Assembly (NCBI GenBank): GCA_965262665.1
Contig: CBDHFR010000004.1
Location: 744,001-808,000 of the forward strand
Length of the DNA stretch: 64,000 nucleotides
Direction: 5' to 3'
Source: CBDBND01 sp965262665
GTDB lineage: Bacteria > Pseudomonadota > Alphaproteobacteria > Rhodospirillales > Rhodospirillaceae
Of the stretch, positions 25,166 to 34,711 are shown in pieces. Numbering within the stretch: the first letter of the stretch is position 1; every line of letters begins with the position of its first letter. The position numbers and the translations under genes were made by a program. Under the pieces are notes generated by a model. It was not told the DNA's origin. It did not search any database and saw only the letters and a list, made by a program, of their open reading frames with translations.

Positions 25166-26143
25166 CTAGTCCAGTGTAATCAGAGCGATCGCATTGTTGG
25201 GATTCATCGGGATGACCAATTGGTTGGCGTCTGAGTCGAAACACATTGACGCTCCGGACGGAATGCCGCTGGCAATCATCTCGGCGGGCTGACCTGGCCG
25301 GATACGCGATACGCCGCCAAAAAATACGCTACCGACGTATTTGGTGCCATCCTCCATGATGACTAGACCGTCATTGCCGGCCTGGACAGCCTTCTCGGTT
25401 TTTACAAGCACCCCTGCTGGCGAGAAGGTCAAAACGTCGTTACTTTGAAGATTGACTACAACAATGTTGCCGTCGTTGTCCATAGCGACGCCGTTTGGTC
25501 TGAAAAGTGGCGGCCCCACGACAAAATCGTGGATCTCACCATCTGGCGTAAATTTATAGACTTTCCAGGTCGTGGGATCCGCACCCTCTCCCCTGGCACC
25601 GGTCTGGGTGGCGTAGATCGTGCCATCCTCAGCGATTGCTACGTCGTTTAGGAAAGTCGAATTCGGATTTCGAAATTCGCCGACCAGCGCACCTGTTTTC
25701 ATGTCGAATTTGCGGATCACCGCAACCCTCGGCTCGCCTGAGCTTGTTCCGCCGTCGATATCAGCGACATATAAGATGCCATTGTGGATGTCACTGCCGA
25801 GCGGATCGTTGAGTGTGAGGCCGTTCCGGTTGACGCCGATCCAGCGCGAGGTATGGACCGAGCCATCATGATTGATCAACGAAACATAACCGTCATTGGG
25901 AATTGCATTCTGAGGTGCACCCCGGTTGGGCACGACGATTAATCCACGCGTCGCATCATATGAACAACTTTCGGCGAAACTGAACGCGCCATAGACCGTA
26001 ACGTTGTTTGAGATCGGTGTGTAGGTACCGTCAACGATTACACCAAGCGGTTGTCCAGCCGTAAAGGATTGGTTTGACGGCGCTTGTGCATATGCGAATT
26101 GGCCGACCAAAAGCATGATGACTATGCTGAAATTGTGAATCAT
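25166..26143 (-). CDS. Exported SMP-30/gluconolactonase-like beta-propeller protein
   Basis: A 325-residue protein with a signal peptide (IVIMLLVGQFAYAQA). Repeated blades are visible: NGILYVADIDGG, FLNDVAIAEDGTIYATQTG, RPNGVAMDNDGNIVVVN, GNDGLVIMEDGTKYVGS. These match the SMP-30/NHL-type propeller fold, whose members hydrolyse lactones or other esters with a bound divalent metal. It would act in the periplasm. Substrate unknown. Confidence 0.75.
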   Translation of the reverse strand: MIHNFSIVIMLLVGQFAYAQAPSNQSFTAGQPLGVIVDGTYTPISNNVTVYGAFSFAESCSYDATRGLIVVPNRGAPQNAIPNDGYVSLINHDGSVHTSRWIGVNRNGLTLNDPLGSDIHNGILYVADIDGGTSSGEPRVAVIRKFDMKTGALVGEFRNPNSTFLNDVAIAEDGTIYATQTGARGEGADPTTWKVYKFTPDGEIHDFVVGPPLFRPNGVAMDNDGNIVVVNLQSNDVLTFSPAGVLVKTEKAVQAGNDGLVIMEDGTKYVGSVFFGGVSRIRPGQPAEMIASGIPSGASMCFDSDANQLVIPMNPNNAIALITLD

Positions 26144-26300
26144 GGGTCCCTCTAATACTTAAATGTATCTGACCGTAACTTGATGGTTCGCGAGTGACAT
26201 TACCGAGTAAGAAGCATGACCCATTTATAATATGCCATAAGCAGACGATATGGCACTTTATAAAAAACCTATATTCCCAACCCTGGCAAACGAGGACGGA

Positions 26301-26360
26301 ATGAAGCGAACGAGATATTCAAAGGAACAAATTATCGGGATGCTGCGTGAAGCAAAGGTG
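26301..26360 (+). pseudogene. IS3-type OrfA N-terminal stub
   Basis: ATG 26301 begins MKRTRYSKEQIIGMLREAK, the typical start of a Tnp_1 OrfA, then homology ends. A short remnant between two opposing genes' flanks. Confidence 0.6.
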
Positions 26361-26373
26361 TTGCTTTCGTATA

Positions 26374-27501
26374 TCAAGAGTCCGGTGTTGCGCCGGGACG
26401 CACACGGAGGAGACGGCCTTCAGCGCTGTCGGTGAGGAGATAAAGATATCCGTCCGGGCCGGTACGCACTTCACGGAAGCGGTCTTCCAATTCCGTAAAT
26501 AGAATGTATTGCCCCTTGACTGCCCCGTCTTCAAGGTCCAGCCGCCGCACGGACCTCTCAGCCAGGGCCGCGACAAACAGATCGCCCTGCCACTCGGGGA
26601 AAGCGTCTCCCCTATATAAGGTCATGCCGCCGGGAGCGATGGAAGGCGACCAATATTCCAGCGGAGGGGCCATGCCGGTTAGCTCCGTATAAGGGGAAAC
26701 GCGGGCGCCGGAGTAGTCCAGGCCGTAGGTAGCCGCCGGCCAGCCATAATTATTGCCGGCTTCCAGAATGTTGAGCTCGTCGCCGCCCATTGGCCCATGC
26801 TCATGCAAATACACACGGCCCGATTCTCCATCCACCACCAAACCCTGCTGATTGCGGTGGCCGTAGGTCCAGATTTCCGGGCGGGCGCCGTCTTCATTAA
26901 CGAAGGGGTTGTCAGCGGGAACGGAGCCGTCGTCATTCAGACGAATGGTCTTGCCCAGGTGATTGTCAAGACCCTGCGCCCATAGGTAGTGAACAAAACC
27001 GTCGCCGCACGTGATCAGCAAGGTTCCATCCGGCAGAAACGCAAGCCGGGCACCATAATGAATCGGTGTGCCCTTTAAGGGTTCAGCGCCAAACACCACC
27101 TCTACGTCCGTCAGGGCACCGTCGGTCAACCGGCCGCGCGCCACACGCAACTGATTGGCGTCAGGAGTACCATGGGAATAGGACAGGTAAACGAGGCGCG
27201 TGGTCTCGAAATCCGGATGAAGCCGCACATCCATCAGGCCGCCTTGACTGCGCACGTAGATCTCGGGTACGCCGGCGATGGGGTCGGGCAGCAGCTGTCC
27301 ATTGCGGACCACGCGCAACCGCCCGTCCCGTTCGGTGATCAGAATGTCGCGATCGGGAAGGAATTCGAGACTCCACGGAAAGGCGAGACCATCGGCAATA
27401 GTCTCGATGGTATAGGTCTGCGCGAGACTTGTGGGCGCGTGCAGGCCGATCGCCAGAATTAACGCACTAGCGGCAAAAACTTTAGCTATTGGTTGTGTCA
27501 T
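26374..27501 (-). CDS. Exported PQQ-dependent sugar dehydrogenase (soluble Asd/YliI type)
   Basis: A 375-residue protein with a signal peptide (ASALILAIGLHAPTSLAQ). GSDH-domain features: LAFPWSLEFLPDRDILITER, YGARLAFLPDGTLLITCGD, IWTYGHRNQQGLVVDG and LHEHGPMGGDELNILEAGNN, which carry the PQQ- and calcium-binding residues. The enzyme oxidises aldose sugars in the periplasm using PQQ. It overlaps the upstream membrane-protein gene by ATGA. No PQQ synthesis genes are in the window. The C-terminus ends next to an IS3 stub but appears complete. Confidence 0.9.
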   Translation of the reverse strand: MTQPIAKVFAASALILAIGLHAPTSLAQTYTIETIADGLAFPWSLEFLPDRDILITERDGRLRVVRNGQLLPDPIAGVPEIYVRSQGGLMDVRLHPDFETTRLVYLSYSHGTPDANQLRVARGRLTDGALTDVEVVFGAEPLKGTPIHYGARLAFLPDGTLLITCGDGFVHYLWAQGLDNHLGKTIRLNDDGSVPADNPFVNEDGARPEIWTYGHRNQQGLVVDGESGRVYLHEHGPMGGDELNILEAGNNYGWPAATYGLDYSGARVSPYTELTGMAPPLEYWSPSIAPGGMTLYRGDAFPEWQGDLFVAALAERSVRRLDLEDGAVKGQYILFTELEDRFREVRTGPDGYLYLLTDSAEGRLLRVRPGATPDS

Positions 27502-27974
27502 GCCGTTTCTCCCCGCGCCGTATATTTAGCGAACAGCCATCCGCCCATGGCACCGGCTAAGGCCTGTGCAGCGAGTCCTAGCGGGGTTCGTGCAAAGGCG
27601 TACATTGTGACGCCGAAGGAAAAAGAGGAAAGTTCCAATTGGGTGAGAAATGCCACCGCTCCGGCAGTCGTATAAATGATGATCCTGAACCGAGGCAATA
27701 AATGGGACACCGCCGCTGCCGCAAGGAACGCAAATAAAAAACCGACGGTGATCACCTGTCCATAGGAAAATCCGAATGAAGGACTGGGAATGAATCCCAG
27801 ATTTACAACGTCGTGCCAAGTCGTGGCAATGCGGACGCCGAACGGGATGGCAATGCCTACATCGTTGAGATCCGCCAACACGAACTGCGTGCCAATAATG
27901 CAAGCGAGGACTGTGGTTGCAATTGCCGTCAAGACAAAGACAACACAAATCCGGAGTATACGTTGAATATTCAT
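27498..27974 (-). CDS. Integral membrane protein co-transcribed with the PQQ dehydrogenase
   Basis: A 158-residue protein with about four membrane segments (CVVFVLTAIATTVLACIIG, GFLFAFLAAAAVSHLL, IIIYTTAGAVAFL, LGLAAQALAGAMGGWLF). Its stop overlaps the dehydrogenase start (ATGA). Small membrane proteins of this kind accompany this dehydrogenase type in other proteobacteria (recalled). It may pass electrons or anchor the enzyme; unproven. Confidence 0.75.
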   Translation of the reverse strand: MNIQRILRICVVFVLTAIATTVLACIIGTQFVLADLNDVGIAIPFGVRIATTWHDVVNLGFIPSPSFGFSYGQVITVGFLFAFLAAAAVSHLLPRFRIIIYTTAGAVAFLTQLELSSFSFGVTMYAFARTPLGLAAQALAGAMGGWLFAKYTARGETA

Positions 27975-28293
27975 CTGACCTTCTTGCTTTTTGAGCGTAA
28001 ATATTTTTGCGTACCGTTTCCAGGTAGTCTGGCTTGATCAGTTTTTCACAATGTTATAACGTGTTTTGGTAGCGGCCTCTCATCTCCGCGTTAAGATCGA
28101 GCGCGTGGAACGTCCTAATCCTCTACGACTCCGTGTGAAGGGGGTTTTGGGAGGGACGCCAATCTTCCACAACGTCTCGTGTGTCACGAAAAAAATAATC
28201 CTTAACCGTCTGACAAAATACAAGAGCGATTCTGTCCAATAACTAAAAGCTCTAAGATATTCTTATCTTTCCGGATCAGAAGGAAACTAAGAG
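27975..28293. other. Intergenic region between divergent genes
   Basis: Presumably holds promoters for the membrane protein/PQQ dehydrogenase operon and the methyltransferase gene. No specific site recognised. Confidence 0.4.
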
Positions 28294-28950
28294 ATGAGCG
28301 TCAGCAATCGGGTTTACCGTCGTTTATATCGTTCCGCAAGCGACCCGGAAGAACTGCCATGGAGTCACACGGACCCTACCGATTATGTGTCTGAGGCCAT
28401 AAACCGGCGAGCAGCACCAGGGCGCGCTCTGGATGTGGGATGTGGTACGGGCACCGATACAGTTTTCCTGGCCTCTCAGGGCTGGGAGGTTACCGGCGTG
28501 GATTTTGTCTCCGATGCATTGGCAATGGCACGAGAACGAGCAAACAAAATGAATGTATCTCCCACATTCATCCAGGCAGACGTCACCACGTGGGCCACCG
28601 ATACACCGTTTGACCTTATCGTGGACCGGGGTTGTCTCCATAATTTCAAGAATGAAGACCGTTTGGCCTACCGGGAACGACTTTATGACTGGTTGGCTCC
28701 TGGAGGAGACTACATCCTCGTCCATTTCAACAAACGTCATATGTTTGATTGGCGCCCCATCGGTCCGCGTCGTTTTCCAGCCAGCGAAATCTTGGCGTTT
28801 TTTGAAGAGGAGTTGATCGAACAGTCTTACAAGACCGTCAACAATCTGCATGTGCCGTTGCCCATTGGTCCGGCTATATCGGTCAATACGTTCTGGTTTA
28901 AACGCAAGGTGCGGTCCAATACGGAAATCTCATCCGTTCGATCCACGTGA
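28294..28950 (+). CDS. SAM-dependent methyltransferase (class I)
   Basis: A 218-residue protein with the SAM-binding motif ALDVGCGTGTDTVFLASQG near residue 48, VTGVDFVSDAL as motif II and FDLIVDRGCLHNF as motif IV. It resembles TehB/thiopurine methyltransferase-like small-molecule methylases. GAAGGAAAC lies upstream of the ATG. Substrate unknown. Confidence 0.85.
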   Translation: MSVSNRVYRRLYRSASDPEELPWSHTDPTDYVSEAINRRAAPGRALDVGCGTGTDTVFLASQGWEVTGVDFVSDALAMARERANKMNVSPTFIQADVTTWATDTPFDLIVDRGCLHNFKNEDRLAYRERLYDWLAPGGDYILVHFNKRHMFDWRPIGPRRFPASEILAFFEEELIEQSYKTVNNLHVPLPIGPAISVNTFWFKRKVRSNTEISSVRST

Positions 28951-28954
28951 GGGT

Positions 28955-29290
28955 CAGAATGTTGCGACGGGGAAAAACCAGAATAAGCCAAAACACGTTG
29001 ATAGCCGCAAAGCATTCTACGATGGGTTGGCCCAAAAAATAAAAATCGACGGCATTGTCTCAGTCGAACGTGACACGGAATTCGACGACAAAAAGTTTCG
29101 TAGCGGTGGCATCCGACTGCACCACCAAAGCATGCATCAGCCGCTTGCTGGACTGAAGACAGGCGTACTACTTGAAGTCGGCTTCGATACTGTCACGCCT
29201 AATCAGGCTAAAGGTATAAGCTCTTGGGCATATGACTATGCGGTGTCGAAAGTAGATATTGTCGACAACCGAGCGCTCCACGTACCGTTG
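28955..29290 (+). pseudogene. AbiEii/AbiGii-type nucleotidyltransferase toxin, internal fragment
   Basis: The frame has no start and encodes NKPKHVDSRKAFYDGLAQKI, IDGIVSVERDTEFDDKKFR, GIRLHHQSMHQPL and TGVLLEVGFDTVTPNQA, matching the middle of AbiEii toxins of type IV toxin-antitoxin systems. It stops at DNRALHVP where a palindromic repeat half (29292-29316) begins. The catalytic GSxxD end is missing. Confidence 0.7.
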
Positions 29291-29349
29291 TCCCTTCCGA
29301 AAACCTCATCCGGTTGATTTGAGTATAAAACGTCTGTACTCCGTTTGGG

Positions 29350-30089
29350 ATGATATCGTTCATTGGAATGTTCTTCATGGCATTGGTGGCCATGGTCAAG
29401 GGACCGCGCCGGCTGGCCGCAGAGAACATCACATTGAGACATCAGATCTCGGTCTTGAGGCGTAAACACCCTGGCCGCGTCCGGCTTTTGCGGCTGGACC
29501 GTATCTTCTTGAGTTGGCTTGTGAAGATCTGCCCTTCTGTTCTCGATGCCATAGTGGTCGTCAGGCCCGAGACCGTTCTGCGTTGGCACAGGTACGGTTT
29601 CCGGGCCCTTTTGCGCTGGAAATCGCGCAATCCCGGCGGACGACCGGTCATGGACAGGGAAATACGGGACCTCATCAAAATAATGGCGCGGGACAACCCT
29701 CTTTGGGGTGCGCCGCCTATCCACGGTGAGTTGCTCAAGTTGGGTTTTGACGTATCCCAATCGACAGTGAGCAAGTATCTTGGGCGTTGTTACCGGCCCA
29801 GGGGCCAAAGCTGGAACACGTTCATTGCCAATCACAAGGATGCTATTGCAGCCGTTGATCTGTTTGTGGTTCCCACAGCGGGCTTCAAACTCCTGTATGG
29901 CCTCGTCATCCTTTACCTCAAACGGCGGGAGTTAGTGTGGACCAATGCCACCTACCATCCGACCGCGGCTTGGATTGCTAACCGGGTTAGCCGGGCCCTT
30001 CCCTGGGAGACCGCGCCGCGATACCTCATCAGGGACCGGGATGTCAGTTACGGCACGGTCTACAAACAGCGAATAAGGGCAATGGGGGC
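29350..30089 (+). pseudogene. Integrase-core transposase, 3'-truncated by IS6
   Basis: About 245 residues of a rve-type transposase: RLAAENITLRHQISVLRRK, PETVLRWHRYGFRALLRWK, NPLWGAPPIHGELLKLGFD, LFVVPTAGFKLLYGLVI and YLIRDRDVSYG. The last part with the catalytic Glu (normally after MGI) is cut at the IS6 end. A fragment of the same family lies at 41458-41600 on the minus strand. Confidence 0.75.
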
Positions 30090-30892
30090 ATTGTCAGACT
30101 AAATCGGCTTGAGCTGAAAAGTAAGGTCTCCTAGCCTCCGGCGATGCACAATCCCTTCCGCTATTTCAACAGCTCGCCCGAGATCATCCGCCTCGCAGTG
30201 ATGCTGTATGTTAGATTTCCACTGTCCCTGAGACAGGTCGAAGATCTTCTGTTCGAACAGGGCATAGACATTTGCCATGAAACCGTACGGTACTGGTGGA
30301 ACCGTTTTGGCCCGTTGTTTGCGTCCGAGATCCGCAAACGCCGCATTCGTCATGGATCCTATTCTCTGTGGCGCTGGCATCTTGATGAAGTGTTCGTCCG
30401 CATCAACGGCAAGACACATTATCTATGGCGCGCTGTCGATCACGAAGGCGAAGTTCTTGAGGTCTATGTCACTAAACGGCGGGATCACAGGGCTGCGCTT
30501 GAATTCCTTAAACGTGCCATGAAGCGTTATGGCCGGCCGGCTTTGATCGTCACGGACCGACTTCGTTCATACGGCGCCGCTATGAAAGATATTGGGGTCG
30601 AAGGTCGCCAGCTTTGTGGTCAATGGCTCAACAATCGAGCCGCAAATTCACACCAACCGTTCCGACGACGAGAAGGCGCGATGGCTCGGTTCAGAGACAT
30701 CAAGACCCTGCAGAAATTCGCTTCTGTCCATGCCTCGATCTACAACCACTTCAACCACCAACGCCATCTCAACCGCAGAGACATTTTCGAACAAGCTCGA
30801 GCCGCTGCCCTCGTCGAGTGGCAGCAACTTGCTGCCTGAAATTACTCGCATTACGGCTTCTTCTGCTCCGGGCCAGTTAGTCTGACAATGCC
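30087..30892 (+). mobile_element. IS6-family element
   Basis: An 806-bp element with ends GGCATTGTCAGA at the left and TCTGACAATGCC at the right, around one transposase gene. No 8-bp duplication flanks it, which is common for IS6 elements after adjacent deletions. The same end motif bounds six short MITE copies elsewhere in the window. Confidence 0.85.
30144..30839 (+). CDS. IS6-family transposase
   Basis: A 231-residue protein with the IS6 start YFNSSPEIIRLAVMLYVRFP, HTH SLRQVEDLLFEQGIDICHET, and the DDE core: WHLDEVFVRINGK, LIVTDRLRSYGAA and FRRREGAMARF. All three acids are present, so it could be active and could mobilise the MITEs that share its ends. Confidence 0.92.
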   Translation: MHNPFRYFNSSPEIIRLAVMLYVRFPLSLRQVEDLLFEQGIDICHETVRYWWNRFGPLFASEIRKRRIRHGSYSLWRWHLDEVFVRINGKTHYLWRAVDHEGEVLEVYVTKRRDHRAALEFLKRAMKRYGRPALIVTDRLRSYGAAMKDIGVEGRQLCGQWLNNRAANSHQPFRRREGAMARFRDIKTLQKFASVHASIYNHFNHQRHLNRRDIFEQARAAALVEWQQLAA

Positions 30893-31129
30893 AGCTCGAA
30901 GGTGCATATCCTCTAACTGGTAACACCTAGGCGGTTTGCATAATGAATATCGGCGGATAAGGTATTCGGGAGGGACAACGGCATTCTCTTCCGGTGAGTG
31001 AACTGAATATATGTCACGCCGGAACCTTACACCGCCCGCCGCCGATGCCTCTCGCGTCCCATCCGACCCGTCCGCTGTCGGCGTCGGACCAGGAACTGGC
31101 GAGGGGATGCTCCCGATCGCCGTTTTCAA
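30893..31129. other. Debris: palindromic repeat copy and short gene start
   Basis: About 30940-30990 is a reverse-orientation copy of the palindromic repeat (CGGCGGATAAGGTATTCGGG). From 31011 an ATG frame (MSRRNLTPPAADASRV) runs open into the MITE at 31130; family not recognised. Confidence 0.45.
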
Positions 31130-31292
31130 GGCATTGTCAGACTAAAATCGTATGTTAGTATTTTCTCGTTGTTGAGCCAGCTTCGTCGCCCGTGCCTGTC
31201 CGGTCTAAGCCAGACAAAACCTGCTTTTGCGCCCTGAAATCTCTAAAAGCGAGCAGGGAGAGACGACCAAGCAGATTTAATCTGACAATGCC
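31130..31292 (+). repeat. MITE type A, copy 1
   Basis: 163 bp bounded by GGCATTGTCAGA and TCTGACAATGCC, the IS6 ends. No coding capacity. Near-identical relatives at 38742, 54176 and 55777 (last one inverted). No target duplication. Confidence 0.88.
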
Positions 31293-31603
31293 GTGTTCTG
31301 TATCCTGAACTGGCGCGAGTTCTGGTTGACCATGCTCAACCGGGTCGAGCCTGATCTCGAACCCGCCCTGGTGCTGACGAACTTGGAGACGCAAATCCTC
31401 GATCGCCTGATCCCTGATCCGACCGCCCATCCTTCCCAGGTCAGGACGCTCACGCTCTATCTCACCAAAATCGCCAGGCTCGGAGGCTATCTCGCCCGTG
31501 CCAAGGATCCGCCGCCGGGAAACATCGTCATGTGGCGCGGCCTATCCCGACTGAACGACATCGCTCTTGGTGCCACATTGCAGATCAACGATGTGGGTAA
31601 TTG
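31293..31603 (+). pseudogene. IS4-family transposase C-terminal fragment
   Basis: Encodes ILNWREFWLTMLNRVEPD, ALVLTNLETQILDRLIPD and LTKIARLGGYLARAKDPPPG, the end of an IS4-type transposase. It begins directly at the MITE boundary. Confidence 0.75.
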
Positions 31604-31856
31604 AAAGCTTGGCGGAACGGTTACCGACAAAGGTGCGCCTGGGTACGCTGGAGTTATAACGAATCTGCTTTCAATTTGATTACGGATTGCTACGTCGTTT
31701 TCTTGATGGATTTTAGATGAACAAATTATGATTTATTATCAACGAAGTAGCGTGTTTTGACATCAAGTTACGAGAATTGTCTATATAAGGCCTATCACAA
31801 CATGGACACCAGTCTGACCTGGCCGCCACCCAGTTTCGGTGAAGGAAAATGAAACC

Positions 31857-32603
31857 ATGACCATTCTGAAATTTCTCTTCGCGTTTGCGACGAGCGTATT
31901 GGTTGGTGCGGCTGCTCAAGCGGAAGGTGCTTTGGTGTTTGGCGCCACTGGTCAATTGGGTGCGCCGCATGTGCGCATGCTGGTGGAAAAAGGCGAGACT
32001 GTGACAGCCTTTGTCCGTCCCACGTCGGACCGTAAACGTATCGCCGGCCTGGATATCAATTACGCCGTGGGCGACCTCATGGACGGAGAGTCCGTGATGG
32101 CGGCCGTGGCCAAGGCCAAGCCCAGGGTGATCATCGACACCTCCGCCCGGCGGGGTGAGCAAATGAGGGCGGCGAAGCCGTTTTATGCCCAGGCCATGCA
32201 GAACATTGCCGATGCGGCTAAGGCTCACGGGGTGAAACAGGTCATCATCCACAGTTCTATCGGTGTGCGCGGCAGCGCGGAAAAGCTTTTGCGAAAAGAG
32301 TTTGGCTACGACACTGAAAGTCCCAACATCCGCGATAAGGGCGAAGCGGAAGTGATTCTGGAAAGCAGCGGCGTTGACTACACCATCATCCGCAATGGCC
32401 TATTGGAATTCGAACCGGTCGACCCCACGGGAAACGCTTACTTAAGCGAGGATATGAATTCCTTTGGCCGCATTACCCGGACGGACTTGGCTGCCCTCTC
32501 CCTCGACTGCATGGATAATCCAGACTGCTTGGGCAAGATCTATCACGCCCTGGATGACAGCTTCGTCGGCATGCGTCCAGAGCGCGCGGAGACCGGGGAA
32601 TAG
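31857..32603 (+). CDS. Exported NmrA-like NAD(P)-binding protein
   Basis: A 248-residue atypical SDR. After a signal peptide (FLFAFATSVLVGAAAQAEG) comes the Rossmann motif LVFGATGQLGAPHVRML, then VGDLMDGESVMAAV, IIHSSIGVRG and YTIIRNGLLEF. Exported SDR/NmrA-like proteins are unusual, because NAD(P) is cytoplasmic. GAAGGA precedes ATG 31857, which is preferred to an upstream in-frame GTG. A related gene with a Tat-type signal is frameshifted at 59720-60509. Confidence 0.75.
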   Translation: MTILKFLFAFATSVLVGAAAQAEGALVFGATGQLGAPHVRMLVEKGETVTAFVRPTSDRKRIAGLDINYAVGDLMDGESVMAAVAKAKPRVIIDTSARRGEQMRAAKPFYAQAMQNIADAAKAHGVKQVIIHSSIGVRGSAEKLLRKEFGYDTESPNIRDKGEAEVILESSGVDYTIIRNGLLEFEPVDPTGNAYLSEDMNSFGRITRTDLAALSLDCMDNPDCLGKIYHALDDSFVGMRPERAETGE

Positions 32604-32779
32604 AGGTTCTTTAATTCTGTGCTGCCACCCTAACAAGATGACCTGTTGCTGATGGCGCAGTCAATGCCGCTGGATGCAGAACATCTCTTATACCTTCAAC
32701 GTCCAACGCCATCTGATATCCCGACAAACATTACGCCAGCTTCGCAACCACGTTATGGGCCTGTGGCAAAGGGAAGTGT

Positions 32780-33010
32780 GTGACTAAGAGTTTGGATGCT
32801 CTAGCGCGGCGGTTCGCCGGGGCATTACGCGATCTGGCCCCCATCATCGTCGTCATCGCTTTCTTTCAGATCGCGGTGCTGCAGCAACCCTTCCCGAACC
32901 TTGCCGGTGTGGCGCTTGGCCTGGTGTGCGTGGTTGCGGGGCTGGCGCTGTTCATCCAGGGGCTCGGGCTCGGTCTGTTTCCGTTACCGACCCTGGTCTC
33001 TTTCCAGTAA
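32780..33010 (+). pseudogene. DUF1538 membrane protein, N-terminal stub
   Basis: The 76-residue frame contains ALRDLAPIIVVIAFFQIAVLQQ and GLALFIQGLGLGLFPL, the first repeat of DUF1538 membrane proteins (normally ~480 residues). It ends inside the 3' end of the opposing phosphatase gene. Confidence 0.65.
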
Positions 33011-33550
33011 CTCCCGCACGGTGGTTTCAAAACCGGTCAGACCAGTGGCCCGCCCCACCGCCAGGGCCTCTTCTACGGATTTGCCATCAAGGTAATAGGC
33101 GCCTAAGGCATGCGCCGCCCCGACCCGGTTGCCGCTGCCGCAATGGAGCAATACGGGTGCTGTGGTCTGATTGACAACAGAGCGCAAATATGAAGCCGTG
33201 GCGGCGCTCAGGCCGTTCTGAGTGCCGACTGGAATGTTGACAAAGGTGAGACCCAGTTCTTCCACCATTGCCTGTTCGTCGTAGCCAATATCTTCGCCCT
33301 CGGTGCGCAAGCTGATAATGGTGCCGAAGCCCAAGTCTTTAAGCGCGGCAAGGTCTTCCGGCGACGGCTGTCCACCGGTAAGCACACTCCCTTCCGCGTT
33401 TTGGGGATTGGTTAGGCTGAGAGTTGAGAAATCGGCATCGGAGAGGAGAGAGCCCACGTTTTCGTTGCTCGCGCATGCAGAAAAAACGAGCAACAGACAC
33501 CCAAAGAAATGTTTTCGCATCATCAGAGATCGCTTAAACAAATTTCCCAC
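32984..33550 (-). CDS. Lipoprotein DSP/BLH-type tyrosine phosphatase
   Basis: Up to 188 residues; translation probably starts at MMRKHFFGCLLL (about 33523). A lipobox LVFSAC places the protein on a membrane, in the periplasm. The phosphatase core has TGGQPSPEDLAALKDLGF, TIISLRTEGEDIGY and the CX5R signature VLLHCGSGNRVGAAHALGAYY. It resembles the beta-lactamase-hydrolase-like (DUF442) phosphatases. Substrate unknown. Its 3' end overlaps the DUF1538 stub. Confidence 0.8.
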   Translation of the reverse strand: MGNLFKRSLMMRKHFFGCLLLVFSACASNENVGSLLSDADFSTLSLTNPQNAEGSVLTGGQPSPEDLAALKDLGFGTIISLRTEGEDIGYDEQAMVEELGLTFVNIPVGTQNGLSAATASYLRSVVNQTTAPVLLHCGSGNRVGAAHALGAYYLDGKSVEEALAVGRATGLTGFETTVRELLERDQGR

Positions 33551-34013
33551 TTATCCCTTGAGAAAGCCCCATCCGCACAAAGTAATAGAAGTTCCGTACC
33601 CATATCAAGCGATTGAGGGTTGCGGAAAGAACAGGTCAAAGCTCTGCGCCGAATAACATCCAACCAGTACGCCCAACAACACTCCATGCCATCCGATCCT
33701 TCGTGGCTCTTACTCTTGGCCGCGCTGGCGTCTCGTCTCGATGGCCGCCAACAATATCTCGTCCAGCTCTGATATTCCTCCACTAATTATTGTTAACTAA
33801 TTGATATTATATCTATTTTACTAACACTGTTCTCATAGTTCCCACATTAATTCCCATATTAGACATGAGAACGTACGGTAAATTGTAAGCATTACTGAGA
33901 CGACACGCACTAAATATAACGCGAGTTGCAATCAGCACACTCCATGCTTTCTACCGCCGCCACGAGGTGACGTTTAAAAAAGACTACCCACGTCAGCGAA
34001 CAAGAGCGCGATG
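33551..34013. other. AT-rich non-coding stretch
   Basis: No gene recognised. The sequence around 33780-33910 is markedly AT-rich. Confidence 0.4.
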
Positions 34014-34205
34014 CTTGGTTCACCCTCCAGCCGGCTCTACGAACGCACATCGATCGTCATCACCACCAACTTCGCCTTCGGCGAATGGCTATCCGTCTTC
34101 GGCGACCCCAAGATGACCGCGGCGCTGCTCGATCGCCTCACCCATCATTGCGAGATCATCGAAACCGGCAACGAAAACTGGCGCTTCAAGAACCGCTACT
34201 GGCCG
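34014..34205 (+). pseudogene. IS21 IstB fragment (C-terminal)
   Basis: Encodes SRLYERTSIVITTNFAFGEW, VFGDPKMTAALLDRLTHHC and ETGNENWRFKNRYW, the end of an IstB AAA+ helper. The 5' part is absent. Confidence 0.75.
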
Positions 34206-34314
34206 AACGCCGGCCGTGCCCGCGGCTCGGGTTGCCCCAGCCCCCCACGCGGCTTCACTCCGCGTTAGCGCAAGGCGCTACCCTTTCCGGCGGGAATTAT
34301 AACTTAATATTGAC

Positions 34315-34595
34315 TATATCCCCAGCTTAACTCATCCTCTCATCGCTGCCAACAACACGCACGAGTGACCCCATGTCGGATCGCCCGTGAATTTTCCCGC
34401 TAAAACTAGATATCCGGCCCCCTGACCCTCTTGCTTGACTCGCAACGGTTGCTGGAAACCTTAAGACTTGCCATGGCGTACGCCTAGGGCTTAGACGACC
34501 TACGCTAATAACTTGACCTAGATTAGCAAGCTCTAGAACTTTGAATGTGAATGGTCAGACATCGGATTGCCTGTAAGCACCGGCATCAGACCATT
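34315..34595. other. Left inner part of the transposon, no gene
   Basis: No coding frame or RNA recognised between the inverted repeat and the tRNA-like gene. CCTGTAAGCACC at 34570 recurs at 35154 upstream of the winged-helix gene. Confidence 0.4.
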
Positions 34596-34670
34596 TGGAG
34601 CGGGTGGACGGAATTGAACCGACATCTACAAGGTGGGAACCCTATTGCTCTACCATTGAGCTACACCCGC
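34596..34670 (-). tRNA. tRNA-Gly-like gene (UCC by position) inside a transposon
   Basis: Read on the minus strand: acceptor GCGGGTG pairs with CACCCGC, a good D-arm (GCTCAATGGTAGAGC), T-arm GTCGG-TTCAATT-CCGTC, discriminator T and an encoded CCA, 75 nt in all. The anticodon arm ATAGG-GTTCCCA-CCTTG has two mismatches (27:43 and 28:42); by position the anticodon is UCC with an unusual C37, or CCC if the loop is shifted by one. The T-stem has a T-T mismatch. It may be functional, decayed, or a tRNA-like device of the element. Confidence 0.75.
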
Positions 34671-34711
34671 AGATGAGGCCCTGGAACTGTCGTTCCGGGG
34701 CCTCATCTTTT
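34671..34711. terminator. Strong hairpin between winged-helix gene and tRNA-like gene
   Basis: GATGAGGCCC...GGAAC and GTTCC...GGGCCTCATC make a ~16-bp stem with one mismatch and a 4-nt loop. On the plus strand it is followed by TTTTT, an intrinsic terminator. On the minus strand it starts within the stop codon of the upstream gene and ends one base before the tRNA-like gene, where it could act in RNA processing. Confidence 0.75.

Noticed and set aside
31130..31292. Structured RNA or riboswitch in the 163-bp repeat
   Set aside because: Its ends match IS6 ends, it occurs in both orientations and in varied contexts, so a MITE explains it better.
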